From Deltaproteobacteria bacterium (lineage in GTDB: Bacteria > Myxococcota_A > UBA9160 > UBA4427), in contig NZHD01000057.1 of the NCBI GenBank assembly GCA_002691205.1, positions 1 through 42,173 of the forward strand: a stretch of 42,173 nucleotides of DNA, read 5' to 3'. Both the position numbers and the translations under genes were made by a program. The first letter of the stretch is position 1; each line of letters opens with the position of its first letter. Shown here in pieces: positions 1-6,817 of this stretch. The notes beneath the pieces were generated by a model. The model saw nothing but the letters and a program-made list of their open reading frames with translations. It was not told the DNA's origin and ran no database searches.

Positions 1-306
1 AAAACTTAGGTGCGAAAGAATTTGCTGTGTCCACGCGACTCTCCAACGCAGCATAGATACGAGGCACCCAAACCGTACAAACCCAATGGCAGAACCTCCA
101 AAACCTTGTCGAAAAAGTGAGCCCCCTGAAGGCTCACCGCCACGAGGCTGAGACTCGCGAAATCGTGCAGAACCGACGACTGGAGTTTTTAGGGTACGAC
201 CGGGTTCAACTCACCCATCGCCGAATCTTCTAAAAAATTCTACTTAAATGTCCTACTCTCACGAACTTTCAACTTCAGGACCAAACAGGAATCACACTGA
301 TAAGCC
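1..306. other. Intergenic / window edge, no supported gene
   Basis: I see no protein-coding gene here. A 61-codon open stretch on the minus strand (6-188) has no convincing start codon or ribosome site and runs through a terminator-like hairpin, so it is not called. The hairpin at 112-137 is listed separately. The plus-strand leader directly before the MATE gene has only a weak purine stretch upstream of the ATG. Confidence 0.6.
112..137 (-). terminator. Candidate rho-independent terminator (minus strand)
   Basis: Read on the minus strand, a perfect 7-bp stem GTGAGCC / GGCTCAC closes a 7-nt loop (TTCAGGG) and is followed at once by TTTTT. That is the standard intrinsic terminator layout. On the plus strand the hairpin has no T-run, so it would stop transcripts moving toward the left edge. 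No gene is recognised between it and the MATE start, so it may end a short RNA or a gene remnant. Confidence 0.5.
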
Positions 307-1653
307 ATGTCGAATAAGTACGATCCCGTCTCCGGCGATGTCGTCCCGGTTTTTCTCCGCTATGCGATCCCGTCGGTAATCGGGATGGTGGCCGTTACCT
401 CTGCAGGCATCATCGACGGAATCTTCATCGGTAACTTCGTCGGCGCAAAAGCTCTGGCAGCGATCAACATCAGCATGCCGTTATTTGCAGTGTTTGCGTC
501 CGTAGTCTTCATGTTAGCGGTCGGCGGTTCCGTGATGTGCGGTAAATTTATGGGCGCCGGCGATCAAGACAAGGCCTCGCTGATCTTCAGCAAGACCCTC
601 TATGCGTCGGTACTGATGGCCGCCCTAATCACCCTCCCCTGCCTTCTCTTCCAAGAAGAGGCCGCCGCCCTGCTAGGTGCGAATGAAGAACTACGTCCCA
701 TGGTCATGGACTATATGCGGATCATTGTTGCGGCAGCGCCCCTCCTGATCCTCGGACTCACCCTCGACTACTTCGTGCGGATCGACGGAAGACCCGTGCT
801 GGCATCAGTCGGCTTAGTCGCGCTCTCCGTGATCAATATCGTCCTCGACTGGCTGTTCATCGTGCGCCTTGATTGGGGAATAGAGGGGGCAGCCTGGGCG
901 ACTGCACTCGCGGACATCGCCGCCTTCTTCATTCTTGTGAGTCACTGGTTCAGCACACGCTGCAATCTGAAGCTAGTTTCATTTCTCGAGTGTCACCGTG
1001 ACGGCTGGAGGGCTATTCTTAGTGCGGGGTACAATGGCTTCTCGGAGTTCGCCAACGAAATTTCGATCGGGCTAATCACCCTGCTCTTAAACTGGGTGAT
1101 GATCACACGCCTAGGCGTCGCAGGTGTCGCCGCCTTCACGATCATTGGATATCTCCTCTACATCGGACTCGAGGTGTGTTACGGAATCAGTGAAGCTCTC
1201 CAACCGACGGTGAGCAAAAACCTGGGAGCTCGGAAGCCCGAACGAATCGCGCGCTTCGGACTGACCGCCGTCGCCTCTTCCTTCGGCGTAGGCTTGATCG
1301 TCAGCTCTATTTTTCTCTTCATGCCTGACACCATGATTTCGCTGTTCTTGAAAGAGAGCGAAGGCGAGACAATTGCGATTGCGAAGGCTTTCTTGGCGGT
1401 CTTCTGGCCAGCCTTTCTCTTCAATGGCATGAACATCGCATTGGCATCGTACTTCACAGCCCTGCACAAGCCACTCCCTTCGGCCGCCATCGCGCTCTCC
1501 CGAAGTCTGGTGCTGCCGGGCCTCGGGCTACTGCTCTTGCCCATCTGGTTCGGCGACCAAGGTGTGTACCTCGCCATTCCAGTTGCGGAGGCGCTCACGT
1601 TCGTGGGTGCGTTGGTGTTGGTTTCTAGGCTCCGCCTCGCCAGCATCGTCTAG
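307..1653 (+). CDS. MATE family efflux transporter
   Basis: This is a 448-residue integral inner-membrane protein with the length and roughly twelve hydrophobic segments of the MATE (multidrug and toxic compound extrusion) family. The N-terminus has the family pattern: a proline/glycine-rich first helix (residues 15-30), then DGIFIGNFVGAKALAAINIS (about 37-56), closely resembling MepA-type members. Family knowledge: these are Na+ or H+ antiporters that export cationic drugs or metabolites. The substrate cannot be read from sequence. It stands alone, followed 77 bp later by a VOC gene on the same strand. The ribosome site before the ATG is weak. Long open frames antisense to it are shadows. 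A second, only distantly similar MATE protein lies at 26673-28016. Confidence 0.9.
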   Translation: MSNKYDPVSGDVVPVFLRYAIPSVIGMVAVTSAGIIDGIFIGNFVGAKALAAINISMPLFAVFASVVFMLAVGGSVMCGKFMGAGDQDKASLIFSKTLYASVLMAALITLPCLLFQEEAAALLGANEELRPMVMDYMRIIVAAAPLLILGLTLDYFVRIDGRPVLASVGLVALSVINIVLDWLFIVRLDWGIEGAAWATALADIAAFFILVSHWFSTRCNLKLVSFLECHRDGWRAILSAGYNGFSEFANEISIGLITLLLNWVMITRLGVAGVAAFTIIGYLLYIGLEVCYGISEALQPTVSKNLGARKPERIARFGLTAVASSFGVGLIVSSIFLFMPDTMISLFLKESEGETIAIAKAFLAVFWPAFLFNGMNIALASYFTALHKPLPSAAIALSRSLVLPGLGLLLLPIWFGDQGVYLAIPVAEALTFVGALVLVSRLRLASIV

Positions 1654-1730
1654 CCCTCGAGCCTCGACGCGGCCCCTTGGAGATTTCAAAGAACGCCCAT
1701 AAACGGACCTTGTTTCGAAACCCCACTTGA

Positions 1731-2393
1731 ATGTCCTATCCTGAAGACATGCAACTCATCAATCCCGTGGATCACCTCATATTCGCATGTTCAGATCTGA
1801 AATCTGGAATCGAGCATGTCGCAGACCTTCTCGGTGTCATGCCGACTCGCGGAGGGCAGCACCCTGCATGGGGAACTCATAATGCCATTCTCTCGCTTGG
1901 AGCCTCTACGTATTTCGAAATCATCGCTCCTGACCCCGACGCCATTAAGGGCTTCCATAGGCCCCAGATCTTCACGGGACCCGAAGTCGGTTCGCTCACC
2001 ACCTGGGCGGCGGCCCTCGATGACCTTCCTTCGAAATATGCTCGAGCTACGAAGGCCGGACACCGGTTCGGTGATGTTCTTAAAGGCTCCCGTTTGACCG
2101 AAAGCGGAGTTCGTCTGAACTGGTCCCTAACTAATCCGATGACTCGCCTTATGGATGGAGTGGTCCCTTTTCTGATTGACTGGGGAAGCTCTCCTCACCC
2201 CTCAGAGTCATCCACAAAGGGCTGCCTCCTGCGTGAGCTCACGCTGTCCCACCCCGATTCCGATTTGGTCGCGACGATTCTTTCGGATACAGGAATCGAG
2301 CTTAGAGATATATTGCAGATCCACACCTCGGATCATTCCGGCCTCACCGCAGTGATCGAAACTCCGCGTGGTGAGATCCAAATTCAAGGCTGA
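1731..2393 (+). CDS. Glyoxalase-like (VOC superfamily) protein
   Basis: This 220-residue soluble protein starts with a VOC-type beta strand carrying a metal-ligand-like histidine (NPVDHLIFACSDL, about residues 11-23). GTHNAILSLG and TYFEIIAPDP follow at about 48-69, the pattern of the glyoxalase-like domain (Pfam Glyoxalase_3). Family knowledge: these metal-dependent folds include lyases, isomerases and ring-cleaving dioxygenases, so the reaction is undetermined. His 14 and Glu 62 are plausible metal ligands. The start is uncertain. The ATG at 1731 has no ribosome site, whereas an in-frame ATG at 1749 follows CTGAAGAC and would give 214 residues. A protein of the same broad type is encoded at 37155-37925. 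Confidence 0.75.
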   Translation: MSYPEDMQLINPVDHLIFACSDLKSGIEHVADLLGVMPTRGGQHPAWGTHNAILSLGASTYFEIIAPDPDAIKGFHRPQIFTGPEVGSLTTWAAALDDLPSKYARATKAGHRFGDVLKGSRLTESGVRLNWSLTNPMTRLMDGVVPFLIDWGSSPHPSESSTKGCLLRELTLSHPDSDLVATILSDTGIELRDILQIHTSDHSGLTAVIETPRGEIQIQG

Positions 2394-2609
2394 AGCAGAG
2401 CCTCTAAGCATTGGACACAGCACCCATCCCCGCTGGCTCTTACAGCGAATCCTCTTGGACAAGCTGCCACCGACTGCGAAAAAAGCGCCTAGACTTACCC
2501 AGCTTCAAAAAACAATTCAGCAGACAGGCTGCTTGGCTTTCTCAGACCCGGAAACGGAGAATCAAGCTCGCCGCCCGAAGCGAGCACGAATCAGAACGGA
2601 ATGTAGAAT

Positions 2610-3824
2610 TTGGAATATTCAAATCTCGCGATCATCGCTGCGTTCGCCTTCAGCTACTCACTGGTGGCCTCCCGTCTGGAGCAGTCTCGTTTCAATGGCG
2701 CTCTCGTATACGTCCTGGCCGGCTTCCTCTGTAGTAATGAGGTCATGGGTTGGATTGACATCCAGATCGGGGGGGAGAGTCTAAAGACCCTCGCCGAACT
2801 CACTCTGGCTCTGGTTCTTTTTACGGATTCGGCCAATACGAACCTCATCACGTTGCGGCGTATCGAGGCGGTCCCCATTCGACTCTTGTTGATCGGGCTC
2901 CCTCTTACAATTGCTTTCGGGTTCGGAATGGGTTCCCTCTTTTTCAGCGATCTCGGCTTCTTTGAAGTCGCTCTACTCGCCACCATGCTGGCGCCCACGG
3001 ATGCGGCCTTGGGCAAAGCCGTGGTCACCAATCAAGCCGTTCCCGGTTCTATCCGAGAGAGCCTCAATGTGGAGAGCGGCCTCAATGACGGGATCTGTGT
3101 GCCGGTCCTGCTCTTCTTCTTGGCCTTGGCTGTAGGCGATACAGAATCAACTCATGCCGCTGAGTTGATGGCCACGCTTTCCGCTCAAGCCATCGGCATC
3201 GGTGGACTCATCGGCGTTCTTGGAGGCTTTCTGGGGAGCCGACTGGTCCGCCACTGCTCCGAGCGAAAATGGGTGACGGGCTCGTGGATGCAGATTCCCG
3301 TGATCGCCCTCGCCTTACTGTGTTTTGCCACCTCCCAATGGCTTGATGGAAGTGGCTTCATTGCGTGCTTTGTAGCGGGCCTCATTTTCGGTGGATCCAG
3401 AAAACACAAAAAGCAGGAGTTCCTCGACGCCGCAGAAGGAATCGGAGACTCCATGGCCCTCGTCACCTGGTTCGTCTTTGGCGTGGCCGCCGTAGGTTTA
3501 ACATGGCCGCACCTAGACGGGCGTGTAATTGGTTACGCGCTGTGCAGTCTCACCGTCATCCGAATGATTCCTGTCTTTATCTCATCCATCGGACTCAATC
3601 TGCGCTGGGACACCAAGCTGTTTATAGGATGGTTTGGACCGAGGGGATTGGCGAGCATTGTCTTCGTCGTCCTGGTCCAAGATGAAATGCTTCCTGGCTC
3701 TACTATCTTAGTCACCACCGTCACATGGACCATTCTCCTGAGCGTTCTTCTTCATGGTTTGTCGGCCAATCCGCTTTCAAAAAGATACGGCGACCGAATT
3801 TTAAAAAATCACGGAGCCATTTGA
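2610..3824 (+). CDS. CPA1-family Na+(K+)/H+ antiporter
   Basis: This is a 404-residue polytopic membrane protein with the Na+/H+ exchanger domain. The core motif is clear: LAPTDAALGKAVVTN (about residues 127-141), then ESLNVESGLNDG (about 150-161), which holds the Asn-Asp pair typical of electroneutral CPA1/NhaP-like exchangers. It would swap monovalent cations for protons across the inner membrane, for pH and salt homeostasis. No C-terminal TrkA or nucleotide-binding domain is present. The start is TTG at 2610, chosen because TAG lies in frame at 2604-2606 and the first membrane helix begins at once. The ribosome site is poor. A terminator-like structure follows at 3843-3890. Confidence 0.88.
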   Translation: MEYSNLAIIAAFAFSYSLVASRLEQSRFNGALVYVLAGFLCSNEVMGWIDIQIGGESLKTLAELTLALVLFTDSANTNLITLRRIEAVPIRLLLIGLPLTIAFGFGMGSLFFSDLGFFEVALLATMLAPTDAALGKAVVTNQAVPGSIRESLNVESGLNDGICVPVLLFFLALAVGDTESTHAAELMATLSAQAIGIGGLIGVLGGFLGSRLVRHCSERKWVTGSWMQIPVIALALLCFATSQWLDGSGFIACFVAGLIFGGSRKHKKQEFLDAAEGIGDSMALVTWFVFGVAAVGLTWPHLDGRVIGYALCSLTVIRMIPVFISSIGLNLRWDTKLFIGWFGPRGLASIVFVVLVQDEMLPGSTILVTTVTWTILLSVLLHGLSANPLSKRYGDRILKNHGAI

Positions 3825-3842
3825 AATATCAAGCTCATGGAT

Positions 3843-3890
3843 GCGGAAACAAGACCCCCCGCTCCACAGCCGAGAGCTTTCCGCCTTTTT
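3843..3890 (+). terminator. Candidate terminator after the antiporter
   Basis: GCGGAAA (3843-3849) pairs with TTTCCGC (3878-3884), and CTTTTT follows. The 28-nt interior can form a second stem (GCTC 3861-3864 with GAGC 3874-3877). It begins 19 nt after the antiporter stop codon. The long loop makes it less certain than a compact hairpin. Confidence 0.4.
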
Positions 3891-4074
3891 ACAAAACGGG
3901 ACTCACCCTGCTCTTTACGAATTAAAGCGGCCCACACGAATCGAATCCGGCTGAAGTCAAGCATCCCCCGCTGCGATTAACGAGAACTCTCCAAGCAGGG
4001 CGGCGGCGAGCACTTCACCACCGAGAGAGTCTCGTCATGTCGTGCACTATTTCCTCCTTCTCTACTCATCTTTG

Positions 4075-4118
4075 ATTTAACTCGATCGCCATAGCCCAAT
4101 AATATAATTGAGTTAAAT
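4075..4118. promoter_or_regulatory. Inverted repeat in AT-rich promoter-like DNA
   Basis: ATTTAACTC (4075-4083) and its exact complement GAGTTAAAT (4110-4118) are separated by 26 bp of AT-rich DNA, with TATATATA just downstream. This could be two half-sites for a dimeric regulator or a long hairpin. The downstream gene (GTG at 4282) is the secreted serine hydrolase. No strong -35/-10 pair with good spacing was found. Confidence 0.35.
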
Positions 4119-4281
4119 ATATATAGAGACGAAAAATCTGAAAACCAATCAACAAGGCTGCGAGCGGATCCCACGGACCCAATCGAGTCGGCCATAAAAA
4201 TCCGTTCTACTGCAGAACTCGCTCTCATTCAAAAGCGCCTTCAATCAGACAGACGAAGAGAATGTTCATGGAGAACCCACA

Positions 4282-5523
4282 GTGACGAAACTCATATTTA
4301 CCATCAGCCTCAGTTTATTCGTGTTCTCTGAAACAGGCATTGCCTCTCAAGTCACCGACAGACCTGAGACGCTGACGCTCACCAACTTTCAATTCGGCCC
4401 CCAGAACCGCTGGGCCTTCAGTCACATGCGAGAGGTCCTCCCCACGGCCAAGATCGAAAAAAATAACAAACAGGTACTCACGCTTCATCGCGGACCTGAC
4501 TATGTCGATGACTTGACGATCTCTTTTGATGGCCAAGAACGATCCATCGATGAGATCGCAAAAAGCCAGTACATCGACGGATTGCTTGTCCTGAAAGGTG
4601 GTCAAATCGTTTTTGAAAAATACTTTGGCTACCTAGATGAGTCGAAGCCGCATCTCATGAACTCCGTCTCGAAATCAATAGTGAGCCTGGTCGCTGCCAA
4701 GCTCGCCGAGGAAAAACTAATCGACCTCGCTAAACCGGTCTCCTACTACGTTCCCGAACTCGCCAAAAGCGGATGGGGACAGGATTCACTTCAGGTGGTC
4801 CTGGATATGAGAGACGGTTCAGACTACACGGAACTCTACCCTGACTTCACGACAACATTTCGGCTCCAAGACTGCGCGATTGGATGGACCGAAGCCGACT
4901 ACTGCCCAGAAAATGGGCCTCAGGGCCTACATGATTTCCTGTCCACCATTGGACGAGACGAAAGCAAGGCCGGAAAATTTAGCTACCGCTCGGGTTCCAC
5001 AAATGTCATTGGGTGGGTGCTAGAAAGTGCCACCGGAAAACCTCTCGCCGAGTTGATTTCGACCTACGTCTGGCAGCCAATGGGCGCAGAGTTCGATGCC
5101 GATATCACCGTCGATATCGGAGGGTCCGCCCTCGCCGACCATGGAATGAGTTCCACTTTGCGCGATCTCGGCCGCGTAGGCCTTCTGGTGCTCAATGATG
5201 GGAGTGCCTTTGGAAACCAAGTGATCCCGGCAGAGTTCATCGCCGACCTACACGCGGAACCCGAAGCCGGAAACCAAATCGCAACCGAGGGAGTTGCCCT
5301 TGACTACACGCCCTATTACCGCTCGTTCTGGTGGGGCGACGGCAACACGGAGCGCGATCTAACAGGCCTAGGAATTCACGGACAGATCTTAAGAGTTGCC
5401 CCCGAGGCTGGAATCGTAGTCGTGATTCTCTCCACTTGGCCACGCGCCGACGGTGACGGCGAGAAGGAACTCTGGTTCCCAACCCTTGGACTGGTGGGCG
5501 GACTGGTTGAGCAGTTCCGGTAG
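4282..5523 (+). CDS. Secreted serine hydrolase (class C beta-lactamase-like)
   Basis: This 413-residue protein starts at GTG and has a signal peptide (hydrophobic residues 4-20, likely cleavage near Ala 21-Ser 22). It carries the penicillin-binding/beta-lactamase-like catalytic set: SVSK (Ser 128, Lys 131), a tyrosine motif YRSGSTNVIGW (235-245) in place of YxN, and a C-terminal HGQ in GIHGQIL as the third motif. Family knowledge: this group includes esterases, 6-aminohexanoate-dimer hydrolase-like enzymes and peptidases. True beta-lactamase activity is not implied. It would act in the periplasm or outside the cell. It precedes the cupin/PQQ cluster on the same strand, but a 182-bp gap with its own palindrome argues for separate control. 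Confidence 0.85.
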   Translation: MTKLIFTISLSLFVFSETGIASQVTDRPETLTLTNFQFGPQNRWAFSHMREVLPTAKIEKNNKQVLTLHRGPDYVDDLTISFDGQERSIDEIAKSQYIDGLLVLKGGQIVFEKYFGYLDESKPHLMNSVSKSIVSLVAAKLAEEKLIDLAKPVSYYVPELAKSGWGQDSLQVVLDMRDGSDYTELYPDFTTTFRLQDCAIGWTEADYCPENGPQGLHDFLSTIGRDESKAGKFSYRSGSTNVIGWVLESATGKPLAELISTYVWQPMGAEFDADITVDIGGSALADHGMSSTLRDLGRVGLLVLNDGSAFGNQVIPAEFIADLHAEPEAGNQIATEGVALDYTPYYRSFWWGDGNTERDLTGLGIHGQILRVAPEAGIVVVILSTWPRADGDGEKELWFPTLGLVGGLVEQFR

Positions 5524-5615
5524 AAATCTCGCTTCCTCAAGGGGGCGACGTGCCCCCATACTCGGCCAAGACGGCCAATCTAGATGAGGAGACTCGGAGG
5601 GGGACATGTGTCAGT

Positions 5616-5629
5616 ATGTCACGTGACAT
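5616..5629. promoter_or_regulatory. Perfect 14-bp palindrome before the cupin genes
   Basis: ATGTCACGTGACAT is a perfect 14-bp palindrome. It sits inside a larger repeat structure: GACATGTG occurs twice as a direct repeat (5603-5610 and 5625-5632), and GTCAG (5610-5614) mirrors CTGAC (5635-5639). It lies 77 bp before the first cupin start, a good place for a transcription-factor operator. The regulator is unknown. Confidence 0.45.
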
Positions 5630-5705
5630 GTGAGCTGACCGGGTGATTCTGCTCGGGCAAATCAATGAGCCCTGAGGGCTACTGGAAAAGAGAGCAAACA
5701 GAGCC

Positions 5706-6149
5706 ATGAAAACTCTAAGTCTGATTCTATTTCTGGCGACTTCTCTAGCAGGGATCCAAGCCCAAGCCGCATCGGCGGTCCTGGGCCTGAAGAATGAGCA
5801 GATGCGAGAGTTAAAGCTCGACAGCATACCGCCGTGGCCTGCGGAGATGGTCCTCAAGGGAACGAATGAGCACGCACTAAAGGTACTGCATAAGGGCGAA
5901 TTCGTAGTCACAGTTTATGCGGCGGAGCCCGCGCTGATCAATATCAACTACCCCTACCCCTATGACGAATTTGTGTGGGTGCTTGAGGGCGAAGTGACTC
6001 TGACCTCTCGCGATGGTGAGAAACAAACCTACAAGGTCGGCGAGACCTTCGTGGTACCCAAGGGCTGGCAGGGGACCTGGGACATGCCCTCCAAATTTCG
6101 AGAAATGATCATCGTCGAGACCCGTGCCTGGAAAGCCAATGAAGAATAA
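5706..6149 (+). CDS. Secreted cupin-domain protein (first of a pair)
   Basis: This 147-residue protein has a signal peptide (MKTLSLILFLATSLAGIQAQ, cleavage near the AQA/ASA alanines at 20-24). One cupin barrel fills the rest. The first cupin motif is YPYDEFVWVLEGEVTLTSRDG (about 79-99, given here in part), followed by GETFVVPKGWQGTWDMP (about 108-124). The pattern matches the ureidoglycine-aminohydrolase/DUF861-type cupins, in which a (Y/F)DEFVYVLEG motif replaces the usual HxH. Whether it binds metal is therefore unclear. Such proteins are normally cytosolic, so a secreted form suggests a periplasmic role. A second cupin follows 133 bp later and then a periplasmic dehydrogenase, suggesting one functional unit. 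Confidence 0.8.
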   Translation: MKTLSLILFLATSLAGIQAQAASAVLGLKNEQMRELKLDSIPPWPAEMVLKGTNEHALKVLHKGEFVVTVYAAEPALININYPYPYDEFVWVLEGEVTLTSRDGEKQTYKVGETFVVPKGWQGTWDMPSKFREMIIVETRAWKANEE

Positions 6150-6282
6150 TGCGAAGTAAAAGGGGCTCTTCCGCACAGGGTTGGCTTGTGACGGCATCAT
6201 GAATCAGCAACCAGTCGGAAAACTCCCGTACGATTCGCGAAGGATAGACTTGAAATTCTAACCATAGTCAAAAGGGAAGAAG

Positions 6283-6726
6283 ATGAAACATCTGATCGCA
6301 ACCACTGCTTTGCTCGCCCTCTCTCAGCCGGCATTCGCCGATAGTCAGGTCGTGGGGAAGCCTGTTGAATTAAGCAAGGCCGATCTCGCTGGAAAAATTT
6401 TTGAACGCAGCGACATGAAAGAGACCACTCACGATGACGGCCACGTGACGCAGTCTGTGACGTCAATGTTATCCAGCGACCAAAAGTTTTCTTCGGGGAC
6501 GTATAAATCCGGTCAGACTCGCCTAGAAATTAGCGAGCCCTACGGCGTGGACGAATTTATGTACTTTCTCGAAGGCAGCGTCACCCTCACGTCCAGCGAC
6601 GGCACAGTACAGACCATTGAGGCGGGTGAAGGCATCACCGTTCCTAAGGAATGGACCGGAACCTGGGAAACAGAGGGCTACACCAAAATCTGGGTAATTT
6701 ACTCCGGCGACCATGAGAGCCAGTAA
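6283..6726 (+). CDS. Secreted cupin-domain protein (second of a pair)
   Basis: This 147-residue protein has a signal peptide (residues 1-19, cleavage near AFA/DS) and the same architecture and exact length as its upstream neighbour. Matching motifs are EPYGVDEFMYFLEGSVTLTS (about 85-104) and GEGITVPKEWTGTWE (about 113-127). The two are clearly paralogues by tandem duplication but have diverged widely outside these motifs. AAGGGAAGAAG sits just before the ATG. The dehydrogenase reading frame overlaps the 3' end, but its real start is 92 bp downstream. Function is unknown: possibly a ligand-binding or isomerase partner of the PQQ enzyme. Confidence 0.8.
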   Translation: MKHLIATTALLALSQPAFADSQVVGKPVELSKADLAGKIFERSDMKETTHDDGHVTQSVTSMLSSDQKFSSGTYKSGQTRLEISEPYGVDEFMYFLEGSVTLTSSDGTVQTIEAGEGITVPKEWTGTWETEGYTKIWVIYSGDHESQ

Positions 6727-6817
6727 TCACCGGCAGTGGCGTGGGATACATGCATTTGATGGCCATAGCAGCCCAGCGGATCATGAAAATGTTTCGAAGA
6801 AGGCCAAGGAGACTACG

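Larger units (their letters stand above)
3825..4281. other. 457-bp intergenic region with regulatory-looking repeats
   Basis: No gene is supported between the antiporter and the serine hydrolase. Besides the terminator candidate at 3843-3890, the interval holds an AT-rich segment (about 4070-4130), unusual for this DNA, with a 9-bp perfect inverted repeat described separately. It is the likely promoter and control region of the secreted serine hydrolase. Confidence 0.5.

Noticed and set aside
6..188. 61-codon open frame on the minus strand at the left edge, rich in hydrophobic residues
   Set aside because: It has no ATG or ribosome site, an in-frame TAA just upstream, and it reads through a strong terminator-like hairpin. 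The residue pattern matches no family I know.
1111..1646. Two long antisense frames within the MATE gene
   Set aside because: They have the low-complexity Arg/Ala/Ser composition expected of shadow frames, and the sense strand is a clear transporter.
242..1738. 14-bp near-repeat ACTTRAATGTCCTA at 242-255 and 1725-1738
   Set aside because: A single mismatch pair of this length is expected by chance among all comparisons in 42 kb, and the flanks do not match.
2368..2784. Plus-strand frames of 107 and 138 codons overlapping the antiporter start
   Set aside because: They are rich in Arg, Ser and Trp with no domain, and conflict with the antiporter's first helices.
5541..5557. Strong GC hairpin GGGGGC-gacgt-GCCCCC after the serine hydrolase
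   Set aside because: There is no T-run on either strand, so I do not call an intrinsic terminator, although it may still act as an RNA-stability or pause element.
6713..6817. Upstream extension of the PQQ dehydrogenase frame from ATG 6713
   Set aside because: It overlaps the cupin, has no ribosome site and would bury the signal peptide, whereas ATG 6818 has AAGGAG.
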